Shown: positions 27,493 through 38,363 of the stretch, in pieces
Position numbering within the stretch: the first letter of the stretch is position 1
Layout of the letters: each line of letters opens with the position of its first letter
Origin: an uncultured Pseudomonadales bacterium
GTDB lineage: Bacteria; Pseudomonadota; Gammaproteobacteria; Pseudomonadales; Azotimanducaceae
NCBI GenBank assembly: GCA_943787425.1
Contig: CALSMJ010000003.1
Coordinates: 310,001-374,000, forward strand
DNA: 64,000 nt
Direction of reading: 5' to 3'
Made by a program: the position numbers and the translations under genes
The notes under the pieces: model-generated
The model's database searches: none
What the model was told of the DNA's origin: nothing
The model's input: the letters and a program-made list of their open reading frames with translations, nothing else

Positions 27493-27516
27493 AAAGCCCC
27501 ATTTTGGGGCTTTTTG
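27493..27516 (+). terminator. Terminator after initiator tRNA
   Basis: The 9-bp stem AAAGCCCCA/TGGGGCTTT with a TTT loop is followed by TTG and more T. It lies 8 nt after the tRNA CCA. It should end most tRNA transcripts, with partial read-through into rimP. Confidence 0.9.
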
Positions 27517-27628
27517 TTTCAAGTCTTCTGGGTTTATGCCGGATCCTTGAAACTAACATGTAGCCGTCGTTGGTGCGGCAAACTAAGTGGGCGAGTAGGC
27601 CCATTTTTTTTAGGGGAAATAGACCATC

Positions 27629-28075
27629 ATGGGTGAGACAGGCTTAAGCAAGTTGATCGAGCCGATGGTTCAGGCATTAGGGTGCGAGCTCTGGGGCATT
27701 GAAAAATTGCAACAGGGTCGGCAGGTGGTTTTGAAGATTTATATTGAATCTGCCAATGGCATTAATGTGGACGACTGTGCGCGGGTTAGTCGTCAGGTGA
27801 GCGCAATGTTGGATGTTGAAGATCCAATCCCGGGTGAGTATCTGTTAGAAGTGTCATCACCTGGCGTTGAGCGGCGTTTATTTAAGCCAGAGCACTTCAA
27901 TGTCTGTAAAGGCGAGAAGGTTCAAATAACGCTGCGTCAGGCGTTTGATGGTCGGCGCAAGTTCAAAGGGTTGCTTTGTGGGCTTGAAGACGAAGAGGTT
28001 GTGATTCGGGTTGATGATGCGCAAGAGATCGTGCTGCCGATGGACAGCATAGAGCGAGCGCGAGTATTGATGTAA
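27629..28075 (+). CDS. rimP: Ribosome maturation factor RimP
   Basis: Cytoplasmic 30S subunit maturation factor of 148 residues. The N-terminal alpha/beta domain has LGCELWGIEKLQQGRQVVLKI in part, and DCARVSRQVSAMLD; the conserved linker segment YLLEVSSPGVERRLF is near residue 75. The C-terminal SH3-like domain ends VLPMDSIERARVL. The ATG follows TTTAGGGGAAATAGACC. It is the first gene of the rimP-nusA-infB operon. Confidence 0.97.
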   Translation: MGETGLSKLIEPMVQALGCELWGIEKLQQGRQVVLKIYIESANGINVDDCARVSRQVSAMLDVEDPIPGEYLLEVSSPGVERRLFKPEHFNVCKGEKVQITLRQAFDGRRKFKGLLCGLEDEEVVIRVDDAQEIVLPMDSIERARVLM

Positions 28076-28115
28076 GTATAATAGCGAGAGTCTCGCATGA
28101 AGATGAGATCGATTC

Positions 28116-29600
28116 ATGAGTAAAGAAATCCTGTTAGTGGTTGAGTCCGTTTCGAATGAGAAGGGCGTTTCAGAAGAAATAATCTTCGATGCGCTAGAAG
28201 TTGCATTAGCCACCGCAACCAAGAAACGTTATTCCGAGGAAGCCGATGTCCGGGTTGCGATTGACCGAGAAACCGGTCTTTACGATTCGTTCAGGCGCTG
28301 GACCGTGATGGCGGATGATGAGCTGATTGAGTTTGAAGACGCGCAATTAACTGTCGAGCAAGCAGCGGCGTTGCAACCAGGGCTGGCCGCGGGCGATATC
28401 TATGAGATCGCCATCGATTCCGTTGAATTCGGTCGCATTGCCGCCCAGGCAGCCAAGCAAGTGATTGTGCAAAAAGTTCGAGAGGCTGAACGGGCTCAGG
28501 TGGTTGAAGCCTATCGTCATCGGATCGGTGAGTTGCTCAACGGGCAAGTTAAGAAAGTAACGCGAGAAGCTGTGATTGTGGACCTTGGTAACAATGCCGA
28601 GGCGATATTGCCGCGCGAAGAATGGGTGCCGAGAGAAACGTTCCGCATTGGTGACCGACTTCGGGCGCTGCTAAAAGAAGTTCGACCAGAAGCTCGCGGG
28701 CCGCAATTGGCAATGACCAGAACTTCCGCCGAAGTGTTAACGGAGTTGTTCAAAATAGAAGTGCCAGAAGTCGCTGATGGCATCATCGAGATTCTTGGCG
28801 CGGCGAGGGACCCAGGTTCTCGGGCGAAAATCGCCGTTAAAACCAACGATGGTCGAATAGATCCTGTAGGCGCCTGTGTTGGGATGCGTGGTTCTAGAGT
28901 TCAGGCTGTATCCGGTGAGCTTGGCAATGAACGCATCGATATTGTGCTTTGGGATGACAATATTGCACAGCTTGCGATCAACGCGATGGCGCCGGCCGAG
29001 GTGGTTTCAATTGTGGTCGATGAAGAGACCCACAGTATGGATATTGCGGTGTCTGAAGACAATCTAGCTCAAGCGATCGGGCGAGGCGGCCAAAATGTTA
29101 AATTAGCCAGCGAATTAACCGGATGGTCCTTAAATATTATGACCGAAGCCGAGGCAGCTGAGAAACAAGAGCAAGAAGCAGGGTCGGTTGTGACCAATTT
29201 TATGGAGCAGCTGGATGTTGATGAAGATGTTGCGATCGTTCTGCTAGAAGAAGGTTTTACGTCTTTAGAAGAAATAGCCTATGTTCCCATTGATGAAATG
29301 GTGGCCATTGAAGGGTTTGATATCGACATTGTTGAGGAATTGCGGGCGCGGGCTAGAAACACGATCACCAATCGTGAGTTGGCCGATGAAGCAAACCGTA
29401 TTACGCAAGAGCCAGCAGAAGACCTTTTAGCAATGGATGGCATGACAACGAAGTTAGCCTATGACCTTGCGGCAATGGGAATCATCACGATGGAAGACCT
29501 CGCAGAACAAGCAATCGATGACATTATGGAAATTGAATCGATGACCGAAGCGATGGCAGGTGAAATTATTATGACGGCTCGTGCACCGTGGTTCGAGTAA
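28116..29600 (+). CDS. nusA: Transcription termination/antitermination protein NusA
   Basis: RNA-polymerase-binding factor controlling pausing, termination and antitermination. It is 494 residues (E. coli 495) with every domain: the N-terminal polymerase-binding domain (1-125), S1 ([19 protein letters not shown], about 135-200), KH1 and KH2 ([16 protein letters not shown] near 255, [18 protein letters not shown] near 322), and two C-terminal acidic repeats around residues 365-420 and 440-490. The two repeats are the E. coli type that contacts the alpha subunit and lambda N. It is 40 nt after rimP. Confidence 0.98.
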   Translation: MSKEILLVVESVSNEKGVSEEIIFDALEVALATATKKRYSEEADVRVAIDRETGLYDSFRRWTVMADDELIEFEDAQLTVEQAAALQPGLAAGDIYEIAIDSVEFGRIAAQAAKQVIVQKVREAERAQVVEAYRHRIGELLNGQVKKVTREAVIVDLGNNAEAILPREEWVPRETFRIGDRLRALLKEVRPEARGPQLAMTRTSAEVLTELFKIEVPEVADGIIEILGAARDPGSRAKIAVKTNDGRIDPVGACVGMRGSRVQAVSGELGNERIDIVLWDDNIAQLAINAMAPAEVVSIVVDEETHSMDIAVSEDNLAQAIGRGGQNVKLASELTGWSLNIMTEAEAAEKQEQEAGSVVTNFMEQLDVDEDVAIVLLEEGFTSLEEIAYVPIDEMVAIEGFDIDIVEELRARARNTITNRELADEANRITQEPAEDLLAMDGMTTKLAYDLAAMGIITMEDLAEQAIDDIMEIESMTEAMAGEIIMTARAPWFE

Positions 29601-29635
29601 CGAACGCTTAGCACCAGCAACAAGGGGAATAAAGT

Positions 29636-32296
29636 ATGGCTGAGACAACGGTAAAACAGCTGGCAGAAGCAGTCGGAACGCCCGTTGACCGTTTGCTACA
29701 GCAAATGAAAGATGCGGGCTTGCCTCAAGCCGCTGAAACAGATGTTGTGGCCGAATCGCAGAAAGAGTCGTTGCTTGCATACCTCAAGCGAAGCCATGGC
29801 GAAGAGACAGACGGTCCTAAAAAAATCACGCTTAAACGCCGAACCTTAAGCACGATCAAGGCAGGCGGAAGCGCAGGTCGTGGTCGAACTGTCAATGTCG
29901 AGGTGCGTAAGAAGCGAACTTATGTGCGCCGGGACGATGCGGATGTTACCGCTGAGGTAACACCCGAGGTCGTTGCCGAGGCCGCAGTAGAAGTTGCGCC
30001 GGCGATCGTTGAAGAAGCGGTTGTTGAAACGGTTGAGACGGTTGAGCCCGTTGAAGTTCAAAGTGATGCTGAAGTCGATGCAGCGCCGAAGGTCATGGAC
30101 CCCGAAGCCATTCGTCGGGCCGCTTTTATCGCGTCAGAAAAAGAAGCTGAAGCACGTAAAAACCTTTTAAAAGAACGTGAAGAACAGGCTGCAGCAGAGG
30201 CAGCAGAAAAAGCCAAGCAAGCCGAGGTCCTAAAAGCAAAATCGAATAAGCCCGATGCGACAAAAGAATCCGATGAAAAGGCGGGGTCTCGAAAAGACAA
30301 GCGCGATCGTAAAGAGATCGATATCGATGAGATTCAGCAGAAGAAAGCGAAACATGGCAACCGTAAGAAGCGCGTAGAGGAGCTTCTGGTCGAAGAGGTC
30401 GACGACATTCTGATTGCACCAGATGCTGAGCTTGAAGATGACTTGGCGCCCACAACACTTGGATTAACAGGTGTTGCGCGATCCAAGCGTGCCGCGGCAC
30501 CGAAGGCTGGACCACGGCATCAATTTAACGCGCCGACCCAAAATCAAGTAAGAGAAGTCGAAGTTGGCGAATCCATTACAATCTCGCAGCTTTCGCAACG
30601 GATGTCGATTAAAGCAAGAGATGTGATCAAGTACCTGATGGGATTGGGGGTTATGGCGGATATGAATGCTTCGATCGACCAAGAAACGGCTATTTTGGTG
30701 GTTGAAGAGTTCGGCCACAAAGTAAAATTATTGGATGCCAATGAGGTTGAAACGTCTTTGTTAGAAGCGCTTGTTTATGATTCTGAAGCCGAATCGCGAT
30801 CACCCGTGGTCACGGTAATGGGGCATGTTGATCATGGCAAAACCTCACTTTTAGACTATATTCGAAGCACCGAAGTTGCAGGCGGGGAAGCCGGCGGTAT
30901 TACGCAACATATCGGTGCTTATCGCGTTAAGACCAAGCTGGGTGAGATTTGTTTTATTGATACACCTGGACACGCCGCGTTTTCTGCCATGCGAGCTCGG
31001 GGTGCAAGTGCAACCGATATTATTATCCTGGTTGTTGCCGCCGATGACGGCGTGATGCCCCAAACAGAAGAAGCCATTGACCACGCCAAGAGTGCAGGCG
31101 TTCCTTTGGTGGTTGCGATTAATAAAATTGACAAGGAAGGAGCCGACATCGACCGAGTAAAGAACGAGTTGGCTGCTAAAAATGTAATCCCTGAAGACTG
31201 GGGTGGGGATACGCAGTTCCTGCCCGTATCTGCGTTGACGGGCGACGGGGTGGATGCTTTGCTCGAAGCGGTGCTGCTTCAGGCAGAATTACTAGAGCTT
31301 ACGGCCGTGAAAGAAGGCCCAGCCCAAGGCGTCGTGATTGAATCCCGGCTTGATAAAGGAAAAGGCTCGGTTGCAACGTTATTGATCCAAAATGGGACCT
31401 TGTCTCGCGGTGATATCGTGGTTGCGGGGGAGAATTTTGGGCGAGTGCGTGCCATTACCGATGAAAATGGACAAACCTTGGCCTCTGCAGGTCCGGCAAC
31501 CCCAGTGTCGATCCAAGGGTTAAATGGTACGCCGGGTGCGGGTGATCCGTTCACGGTTACCAAAGATGAAAAAGCCGCACGAGAAGTTGCAGAATTTCGG
31601 CGTCAGAAACAAAAGACCGAGCGGCTTGCAACGCCCGTGGTTTCTCTTGACAACTTATTGGAGAATTTCGGTGCCCAGGCGGTGCAAGCGCTCAATATCG
31701 TTGTGAAAGCCGACGTGCGCGGGTCGCTGGAAGCCATTATTTCGGCGCTCCATGACCTTGGAAACGACGAAGTCAAGGTCAACGTAATTTCCTCCGGGGT
31801 AGGCGGTATCTCCGAAAATGACGTGAATTACGCCTTAACCGCGCAAGCGGTTATTTTCGGCTTTAATGTCCGAGCAGAGTCCTCAGCAAAACGCTTAGTT
31901 GATGCGGAAAACTTGGATCTACGGTATTACAAGGTTATTTACGATCTCGTAGATGATGTCAGAGACGCTCTGAGCGGGATGCTGGCGCCAGAGATCCGAG
32001 AAGACATTGTCGGGATCGCTGAGGTCAGAGATGTCTTTGATAGCAAGAAGTTCGGCTCAATTGCCGGATGCATGGTGATCGAAGGCACGGTTCATCGTCG
32101 GAAGAAGATTCGTGTGTTGCGAGATCATGTTGTCATCTTTGAAGGCGAGCTTGAAAGCCTTAGGCACTTCAAGGATGAAGTTGAGTCCATTCGTAGCGGT
32201 ACCGAGTGTGGCATCGGCGTGAAAAACTATAACGATGTTCGCGTTAAAGATCAGATTGAAGTGTTTGACACCCGAGAGGTCGCGCGGCAGTTGTAA
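29636..32296 (+). CDS. infB: Translation initiation factor IF-2
   Basis: GTPase that places initiator tRNA on the 30S subunit. It is 886 residues. A small N-terminal subdomain (TVKQLAEAVGTPVDRLLQQM) is followed by a long, charged Ala/Glu/Lys/Val-rich linker (about 55-290). A second IF2 N-domain (SITISQLSQRMSIKARDVI) is near 310, and the G domain has GHVDHGKTS (about 393), DTPGHAAFS and NKIDK. Domains II to IV follow, ending with the C-terminal fMet-tRNA-binding region (CGIGVKNYNDVRVKDQIE). It forms an operon with nusA and rbfA. Confidence 0.98.
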   Translation: MAETTVKQLAEAVGTPVDRLLQQMKDAGLPQAAETDVVAESQKESLLAYLKRSHGEETDGPKKITLKRRTLSTIKAGGSAGRGRTVNVEVRKKRTYVRRDDADVTAEVTPEVVAEAAVEVAPAIVEEAVVETVETVEPVEVQSDAEVDAAPKVMDPEAIRRAAFIASEKEAEARKNLLKEREEQAAAEAAEKAKQAEVLKAKSNKPDATKESDEKAGSRKDKRDRKEIDIDEIQQKKAKHGNRKKRVEELLVEEVDDILIAPDAELEDDLAPTTLGLTGVARSKRAAAPKAGPRHQFNAPTQNQVREVEVGESITISQLSQRMSIKARDVIKYLMGLGVMADMNASIDQETAILVVEEFGHKVKLLDANEVETSLLEALVYDSEAESRSPVVTVMGHVDHGKTSLLDYIRSTEVAGGEAGGITQHIGAYRVKTKLGEICFIDTPGHAAFSAMRARGASATDIIILVVAADDGVMPQTEEAIDHAKSAGVPLVVAINKIDKEGADIDRVKNELAAKNVIPEDWGGDTQFLPVSALTGDGVDALLEAVLLQAELLELTAVKEGPAQGVVIESRLDKGKGSVATLLIQNGTLSRGDIVVAGENFGRVRAITDENGQTLASAGPATPVSIQGLNGTPGAGDPFTVTKDEKAAREVAEFRRQKQKTERLATPVVSLDNLLENFGAQAVQALNIVVKADVRGSLEAIISALHDLGNDEVKVNVISSGVGGISENDVNYALTAQAVIFGFNVRAESSAKRLVDAENLDLRYYKVIYDLVDDVRDALSGMLAPEIREDIVGIAEVRDVFDSKKFGSIAGCMVIEGTVHRRKKIRVLRDHVVIFEGELESLRHFKDEVESIRSGTECGIGVKNYNDVRVKDQIEVFDTREVARQL

Positions 32297-32314
32297 TACT
32301 GTCGATAAATCCGA

Positions 32315-32695
32315 ATGGACGCACATTTTAAGCGCACCGATAGAGTTGCTGAGCAAATCCAAAAGATTTTAGCGGTCCTAATTCATAAAGAGCTGAAAGA
32401 TCCCAGGCTCGGCATGGTGACGATCAACGATGTTCGAGTTTCCAAAGACCTTGCCTATGCTGAGGTTTTTTTCACGGTTTTTCCTGATGATCGCGCTGAA
32501 GCAGCAGGGCAATTGCTTGGTAACGCCAGTAGCTTTTTGAGGAAGCTTTTAGCGAAGCAATTGACCACGCGCATTACGCCAAAACTGCGCTTTAGCTATG
32601 ATGCGAGTTTGGTGCAGGGAGAAAAAATAACCCGAGCATTAAGGGCCGATCGCAAGGCTCGATCGATCGACGAGGAAGAAGGTTTTGGGTCGTAG
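32315..32695 (+). CDS. rbfA: Ribosome-binding factor A (RbfA)
   Basis: KH-fold factor of 126 residues that binds immature 30S subunits and acts on the 5' end of 16S rRNA, with a known role in cold adaptation. Family features are RVAEQIQKILAVLIHKELKDP near the start, the KDLAYAEVFFTVF strand and LRKLLAKQLTTRITPKLRFSYD near residue 85. It lies 18 nt after infB and overlaps truB by 11 nt. Confidence 0.97.
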   Translation: MDAHFKRTDRVAEQIQKILAVLIHKELKDPRLGMVTINDVRVSKDLAYAEVFFTVFPDDRAEAAGQLLGNASSFLRKLLAKQLTTRITPKLRFSYDASLVQGEKITRALRADRKARSIDEEEGFGS

Positions 32696-33611
32696 TCGAC
32701 GTAAGGGCCGAGTCGTAGATGGCATATTGCTGCTGGACAAACCAGCTGGAATAACGTCAAATGGCGCGCTCCAAAGGGTAAAACACCTCTATGGCGCGGC
32801 AAAAGCGGGCCATACTGGCAGTCTAGATCCCATCGCAACCGGCGTGCTTCCTATTTGTTTTGGGGAAGCAACCAAGTTCTCTCAGTTTTTATTGGATGCT
32901 GACAAGGGTTACATTGCGACGATCCAGTTAGGGGTTCGCACCACAACTGGGGATAGCGAGGGCGATATTGTTCATGAGCGGCCTGTTCCCGAGCTTAGCA
33001 ATGAGGCGATTGAATCTTGCTTAGACGCGTTTAGGGGTGAGATCAATCAAATCCCTTCGATGTACTCGGCAATAAAATTGAATGGGCAACCGCTTTATAA
33101 GTTAGCCCGACAAGGCATAGAAGTAGAGCGGCAACCAAGACGTGTAACGATCATGGCGTTGAGGTTGATTGAACGGACGCACGATCGGTGGGTTTTGAAC
33201 ATTACCTGCACGAAAGGAACCTACGTCCGCTCGCTCGCGGAAGACATTGGTGAGTTGATTGGATGTGGCGCGCATGTCGTTGGACTCAGGCGTAGACAGG
33301 CTGGGCCTTTTGCCATTGAGGAAACCTGCACGCTGGAGCGTTTGGAAGGTCTGAAGGCGGAAATCGGTGAGCCTGGGCTGGATGAGGCGTTGCTACCGGT
33401 GTCAGCGGCGGTTGCGGAATATCCGGTTGTTGAAATGACAGCATTAACCGCGAGCTATTTTGTTCAGGGGCAGCCCGTTCAAATTGCAGGGGTTAAAAAC
33501 GAAGGGTTGGTCTCAGTTTATTCTGAGGCAATGGACAGTAAGGTTTTTGTTGGTGTCGGGGAGATTCTCGATGATGGCAAGATTGCGCCGCGGCGACTGA
33601 TCGCGACGTAA
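32685..33611 (+). CDS. truB: tRNA pseudouridine-55 synthase TruB
   Basis: Makes pseudouridine 55 in the T loop of tRNAs. It is 308 residues. The catalytic Asp48 lies in [30 protein letters not shown] and the Tyr/Arg/Leu active-site segments [13 protein letters not shown] and GHVVGL-like [14 protein letters not shown] are present. A PUA-like C-terminal domain follows. The TTG start gives [18 protein letters not shown], which matches the family, and overlaps rbfA by 11 nt. Confidence 0.97.
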   Translation: MGRSRRKGRVVDGILLLDKPAGITSNGALQRVKHLYGAAKAGHTGSLDPIATGVLPICFGEATKFSQFLLDADKGYIATIQLGVRTTTGDSEGDIVHERPVPELSNEAIESCLDAFRGEINQIPSMYSAIKLNGQPLYKLARQGIEVERQPRRVTIMALRLIERTHDRWVLNITCTKGTYVRSLAEDIGELIGCGAHVVGLRRRQAGPFAIEETCTLERLEGLKAEIGEPGLDEALLPVSAAVAEYPVVEMTALTASYFVQGQPVQIAGVKNEGLVSVYSEAMDSKVFVGVGEILDDGKIAPRRLIAT

Positions 33612-33703
33612 GAACGGCAGGGCATCTGCAAATATGCGCGGATGCACCTGTTCAACGAAAGGCGTTGCGATGTCGCAACTGCATATTAAAAAAAGGAGGC
33701 CAC
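33612..33703 (+). promoter_or_regulatory. rpsO leader with hairpins (possible S15 operator)
   Basis: The 92-nt gap before rpsO holds a 6-bp hairpin GTTGCG/CGCAAC (33664-33679) and a weaker GCATC/GATGC pairing just upstream, then AAAGGAGG. In E. coli, S15 represses its own mRNA through leader structure. That this leader does so is inference. Confidence 0.45.
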
Positions 33704-33973
33704 GTGGCTTTATCAAACGAAGAAAAATCAGGAATCGTAAAAGATTACGGTACATCAGAGTCGGATACCGGTTCACCCGAGGTGCAAGTTGCGCTACTGA
33801 CGGCGAATATCGAGAAACTGCAAGGTCATTTTCAGGCTCACAAGCATGATCATCACTCTCGAATTGGTCTGCTTAGGATGGTGAGCCAAAGAAGAAAGCT
33901 CTTAAATTACCTAAAGAGTAAAGATACGGGTCGGTACGCACAGTTGATTAAGCGATTAGGTCTGCGCCGATAA
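33704..33973 (+). CDS. rpsO: 30S ribosomal protein S15
   Basis: Primary 16S rRNA-binding protein of the platform, 89 residues, exactly the E. coli length. Conserved rRNA-contact segments are [36 protein letters not shown] and the C-terminal LIKRLGLRR. The GTG start has a textbook AGGAGG at 33694-33699. The frame is open 39 nt further upstream, but those residues are not part of S15. It sits between truB and pnp, the universal order in gammaproteobacteria. Confidence 0.98.
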   Translation: MALSNEEKSGIVKDYGTSESDTGSPEVQVALLTANIEKLQGHFQAHKHDHHSRIGLLRMVSQRRKLLNYLKSKDTGRYAQLIKRLGLRR

Positions 33974-34001
33974 ATTAAGTCCGTTATGAATGGAGAATAA
34001 T

Positions 34002-36266
34002 GTGAATCCAGTTAGAAAAAAGTTTACCTATGGTGACCAAGAAGTCATCATCGAAACCGGTCGAATTGCGCGACAGGCCACCGCATCGGTTTTAGTATCG
34101 GTCGGTGAAACAGCGGTTTTGGTTGCCGTGGTTGGTCGTAAAGAGGCCAATCCACACCAGAGTTTCTTTCCCTTAACCGTCAATTATGAAGAAAAAACCT
34201 ATGCTGCCGGTAAGATCCCTGGCGGATTTTTCAAGCGTGAAGGTCGGCCCTCTGAAAAAGAAACCCTAACGTCACGGCTAATTGACCGACCGATTCGGCC
34301 CTTGTTTCCGAAAGGATTTATGAACGAAGTACAGGTGACCTGTCAGGTTATTTCGGTTGAAAAAGATATGGATGCCGATATTCCGGCGATGATCGGTGTA
34401 TCAGCAGCACTCAGTCTGTCTGGGATTCCCTTTGCGGGTCCAATCGGTGCGGCTCGGGTGGGTTTTACAGAAGCCGGGTATCTTTTGAATCCAGGTTATG
34501 AAGCGCTCAAAGACTCCCATTTGGATATGGTTGTTGCCGGTACGGAATCAGCTGTCCTGATGGTTGAGTCCGAAGCGAAAGAGTTAACGGAAGATCAGAT
34601 GTTGGGTGCGGTGCTTTTCGCGCATCAGGAAATGCAAGTTGTCATTAAGGCAGTTCAAGAGCTCTGTGCTGAGGTTGGCGTTGACGCTTGGAATTGGACG
34701 CTTACCGAAAATGATGCGACTTTAGTGGCTGAAATGACTGAGTTTTCCGCTGACAAAATTGCTGAAGCCTATCGGGTTACTGAAAAGATGAGTCGGCAGG
34801 ATCAATTGCAAGTGCTACGAGATGCGGCGATGGCGCAATTTGTTCAAGAAGGCGGGCCTTCCGCAGACGTGGTCGGCGGCATTTTTGGCAGCATCGAGAA
34901 AAAGACCGTTCGGCGCGCGATTATTGCTGGTGAGCCACGAATTGATGGACGAGACACCAAGACAGTACGAGGCATTGCGGTTGAAGTTGGGGTGCTTGCG
35001 AAGACCCACGGTTCAGCATTGTTTACTCGTGGTGAGACGCAAGCGCTGGTCACGACAACCCTCGGTTCAACCCGAGATTCAGCGATCATTGATGCGCTGC
35101 AAGGCTCCTACCGTGATCATTTCATGCTGCATTACAATTTCCCGCACTATAGTGTGGGCGAAACCGGGTTTTCGGGCGGTCCAAAACGGCGTGAGATCGG
35201 CCATGGCAGACTGGCTCGACGAGGCATTGCTGCGGTGTTGCCAAGTTTTGAGGACTGGCCTTACACCACTCGCGTTGTGTCTGAAATTACCGAGTCGAAT
35301 GGTTCCTCCTCCATGGCGTCGGTCTGTGGGGCAAGCCTTGCTCTGATGGATGCAGGCGTGCCGCTAAAAGCACCGGTTGCTGGTGTCGCGATGGGTCTGG
35401 TTAAAGAAGATGATGGTTTTGCGGTCCTGACGGATATCCTTGGGGATGAAGATCATCTCGGTGATATGGACTTTAAAGTTGCTGGAACACAGACGGGTGT
35501 CACGGCGCTTCAGATGGATATCAAGATCCAAGGCATTACTGAGCAGATCATGGAAACGGCGCTTGAACAGGCGCGGGATGCCCGACTCCACATTTTAGAT
35601 GAGATGAACAAGGTCATTGGTCGGTCTCGAGAGACGGTCTCAGACAATGCGCCTGCCATGGTTACGATGAAAGTGGAAGCGGACAAGATCCGAGATGTTA
35701 TTGGAAAGGGTGGTGCAACCATCCGATCGATTACAGAAGAAACTGGGGCGTCGATCGATATTGATGATGACGGCACGATCACAATTTTTGGAGAGGGTGT
35801 TGAGTCAAGAGATGCGGCGGTGCGCTTGATCGAAGGGATTGTCGCTGAAGCTGAAGTAGGTCAGATTTATAACGGTAAAGTTGTAAAAATTGCGGACTTC
35901 GGCGCCTTTGTCAATATTCTGCCTGGAAAGGATGGTTTGGTTCACATCTCTCAGATCGCAAGCGAGCGCGTTGAGAAGGTAACCGATTATCTTTCTGAGG
36001 GGCAGATTGTAAAAGTCATCGTCCTTGATGTTGAGCGCGGACGAATTAAGCTCTCGATGAAGGAAGTGCCATCTGATGATGATGCGTCTGCACCCGCATC
36101 CGATGCGGTTGAGGCGGAAGCGGCTAGTGAGCCGGAAGTCGCGCCGGCATCGGTTGAAACGGCTGAAGTTGAAGCGGCAACCGTTGAATCATCGCCTGCT
36201 GACGAGGCCGACGCGCCTGAGGCGGATGGTGCTGCAGACACGCAAACCAAGCCAACGCAAGACTGA
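34002..36266 (+). CDS. pnp: Polynucleotide phosphorylase PNPase
   Basis: Phosphorolytic 3'-5' exoribonuclease and degradosome component. It is 754 residues. Two RNase PH-like cores are present (first [14 protein letters not shown]; second around residues 310-540, with [20 protein letters not shown] and the catalytic [18 protein letters not shown]). A KH domain ([18 protein letters not shown], near 565) and an S1 domain ([20 protein letters not shown]) follow, then an acidic Ala/Glu-rich tail of about 55 residues. The GTG start follows GGAG by 6 nt; an ATG four codons upstream is less likely. Confidence 0.98.
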   Translation: MNPVRKKFTYGDQEVIIETGRIARQATASVLVSVGETAVLVAVVGRKEANPHQSFFPLTVNYEEKTYAAGKIPGGFFKREGRPSEKETLTSRLIDRPIRPLFPKGFMNEVQVTCQVISVEKDMDADIPAMIGVSAALSLSGIPFAGPIGAARVGFTEAGYLLNPGYEALKDSHLDMVVAGTESAVLMVESEAKELTEDQMLGAVLFAHQEMQVVIKAVQELCAEVGVDAWNWTLTENDATLVAEMTEFSADKIAEAYRVTEKMSRQDQLQVLRDAAMAQFVQEGGPSADVVGGIFGSIEKKTVRRAIIAGEPRIDGRDTKTVRGIAVEVGVLAKTHGSALFTRGETQALVTTTLGSTRDSAIIDALQGSYRDHFMLHYNFPHYSVGETGFSGGPKRREIGHGRLARRGIAAVLPSFEDWPYTTRVVSEITESNGSSSMASVCGASLALMDAGVPLKAPVAGVAMGLVKEDDGFAVLTDILGDEDHLGDMDFKVAGTQTGVTALQMDIKIQGITEQIMETALEQARDARLHILDEMNKVIGRSRETVSDNAPAMVTMKVEADKIRDVIGKGGATIRSITEETGASIDIDDDGTITIFGEGVESRDAAVRLIEGIVAEAEVGQIYNGKVVKIADFGAFVNILPGKDGLVHISQIASERVEKVTDYLSEGQIVKVIVLDVERGRIKLSMKEVPSDDDASAPASDAVEAEAASEPEVAPASVETAEVEAATVESSPADEADAPEADGAADTQTKPTQD

Positions 36267-36281
36267 TCGTCTGAGAGGCAG

Positions 36282-36316
36282 AAAAGCCCGGGTCGCGAAA
36301 GCGCCTCGGGCTTTTT
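36282..36316. terminator. Bidirectional terminator between pnp and acs
   Basis: AAAAGCCCG (36282-36290) pairs with CGGGCTTTT (36307-36315), with further inner pairing around a GAAA loop. The T run on the plus strand and the A run on the minus strand allow it to end both pnp and the convergent acs. The acs stop codon lies inside its edge. Confidence 0.88.
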
Positions 36317-38259
36317 TATGAACTCGTTTGCGGTGAGTTCGCGATGAGATCGTCGACAACGCTTGGGTCAGCCAAGGTGCTGGTGTCACCCAATTGCGTA
36401 AGTTCATTCTCAGCAATCTTGCGCAAAATCCTGCGCATAATTTTACCGGATCTCGTTTTTGGGAGCATAGGTGCCCATTGCAGAATATCGGGTTTGGCAA
36501 TGGCGCCAATTTCTTGCCGAATAAGGGTTTCAAGTTCTCGCTTGAGGTCATCAGTCCCATCCACCCCTTGCATTAAGGTGACATAGGCATAAATACCTTG
36601 GCCTTTGATGCTATGGGGATAACCGACCACAGCGGCCTCTGCGACTGCTTCATGAAGCACCAGCGCGCTTTCAACCTCGGCGGTCCCCATGCGGTGGCCC
36701 GAGACATTGAGCACGTCGTCGACTCGTCCGGTAATCCAGTAATATCCAGACTCATCTCGCCGGGCACCATCACCCGTAAAATAGTAGCCCGGATAGGTCG
36801 TGTAGTAGGTATCAATACAGCGCTGATGGTCCCCAAAAACAGTTCTGATTTGACTTGGCCAAGAATTTCGAATCGCAAGATTGCCGGACGTTGCACCGTC
36901 CAGCACGTTCCCCTCCGGATCGAGTAAAACCGGCGCCACACCAAAAAACGGTAGGGTTGCTGATCCAGGTTTTAGGTCGGTTACACCGGGCAAGGGGGTA
37001 ATCATGATGCCGCCGGTTTCTGTTTGCCACCAGGTATCGACAATCGGACACCGGCCGTCACCGACAATGTGGTAGTACCATTCCCACGCTTCAGGGTTAA
37101 TCGGCTCGCCAACGGAACCCAGGATACGCAGACTTGAGCGGTTGGTTGCCTGCACAAACTCGTTGCCCATACCCATGAGTGCGCGAAGGGCAGTGGGCGC
37201 CGTATAAAAAATATTCACCTGATGCTTGTCAACGATTTGCCAGCATCGAGAGGCATCAGGATAGTTTGGAATGCCTTCAAACATTAAGGTGGTCGCGCCA
37301 TTGGCAAGGGGGCCATAGACGATATAGGTGTGGCCCGTAACCCAACCAACATCTGCGGTGCACCAGTAAATATCCCCGTCATGGTAGTCAAAGACGTAGC
37401 GGTGCGTCATGGCCGCTTGCAACAAATAACCGCCGGTCGTATGCAGCACGCCCTTTGGTTTTCCGGTTGAGCCGGAGGTGTAAAGGATGAATAAGGGATC
37501 TTCGCTGTCCATGGGTTCGGCTGGACAGGTTAGGGATTGACGCTTGGTTTCGTCGTGATACCAGAGGTCACGCCCGGACTGCATCGCAACGGCGCCACCG
37601 GTGTGCCGCACGACAATCACGGAATGCACGTTCGGGCATTGCTCAAGCGCGAGATCCGCATTGGCCTTTAAAGGAACTGTTTTACCGCCTCGGACGCCTT
37701 CATCAGCGGTGATCACGGTTTGGCAGTCAGAGTCTAAAATACGATCCTGCAGGGCCTGTGGCGAAAAGCCGCCAAATACCACGCTGTGAATGGCGCCGAT
37801 TCGAGCGCAGGCTAGCATGGCATAGGCAGCCTCGGGAATCATGGGCATGTAGAGACAGACGCGATCTCCTTTTTTGACGCCCCGCTGAATTAAAAGATTC
37901 GCCAGCTGGCACACCTTTTGATGCAAGTCCTGATAGGTGATTTCGGCTTGCTGGCTGGGGTCGTCGCCCTCCCAAAGGATTGCGGTTTGGTGAGCACGCT
38001 CTGGGAGGTGTCGATCGACACAGTTATAGCACGCGTTCAGTTTTCCACCGATGAACCAACGGGCCATACCCTCCGTGAGGTTCGACTCGGTGAGCTGCGC
38101 CCAGGGCTTGGACCAAGTCAGGAATTTATTGGCCATCTCAGGCCAGAAGGCTTCGGGTTCCTGAATCGATTTTTGGTATAGATCCTGATACTGATCGATG
38201 GAGAGGTGAGCACGCTGCTTGGCGCTGTCTGAAACAGGGTATCGTTTGTCGTTCGTCAT
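36316..38259 (-). CDS. acs: Acetyl-CoA synthetase Acs
   Basis: Activates acetate to acetyl-CoA through acetyl-AMP. It is 647 residues (E. coli 652), of the ANL adenylating family. The P-loop-like motif [18 protein letters not shown] is near residue 264, the adenylate-binding WWQTETGG near 412, and the hinge and C-terminal subdomain are in [18 protein letters not shown]. The regulatory acetylated lysine lies in [11 protein letters not shown] near residue 608, implying control by protein acetylation as in known Acs. It is a single gene, convergent with pnp; no actP or yjcH follows. Confidence 0.97.
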   Translation of the reverse strand: MTNDKRYPVSDSAKQRAHLSIDQYQDLYQKSIQEPEAFWPEMANKFLTWSKPWAQLTESNLTEGMARWFIGGKLNACYNCVDRHLPERAHQTAILWEGDDPSQQAEITYQDLHQKVCQLANLLIQRGVKKGDRVCLYMPMIPEAAYAMLACARIGAIHSVVFGGFSPQALQDRILDSDCQTVITADEGVRGGKTVPLKANADLALEQCPNVHSVIVVRHTGGAVAMQSGRDLWYHDETKRQSLTCPAEPMDSEDPLFILYTSGSTGKPKGVLHTTGGYLLQAAMTHRYVFDYHDGDIYWCTADVGWVTGHTYIVYGPLANGATTLMFEGIPNYPDASRCWQIVDKHQVNIFYTAPTALRALMGMGNEFVQATNRSSLRILGSVGEPINPEAWEWYYHIVGDGRCPIVDTWWQTETGGIMITPLPGVTDLKPGSATLPFFGVAPVLLDPEGNVLDGATSGNLAIRNSWPSQIRTVFGDHQRCIDTYYTTYPGYYFTGDGARRDESGYYWITGRVDDVLNVSGHRMGTAEVESALVLHEAVAEAAVVGYPHSIKGQGIYAYVTLMQGVDGTDDLKRELETLIRQEIGAIAKPDILQWAPMLPKTRSGKIMRRILRKIAENELTQLGDTSTLADPSVVDDLIANSPQTSS

Positions 38260-38363
38260 CTAAAACTCTCTAAGCTCGGATAAGACGTAAGGGTGCCATA
38301 TTGAGCGCGTGTGGCAAACCATCAGGTTGCCGTGCTCGAGGGCCTGCTCAGTCAAGCTTGACT

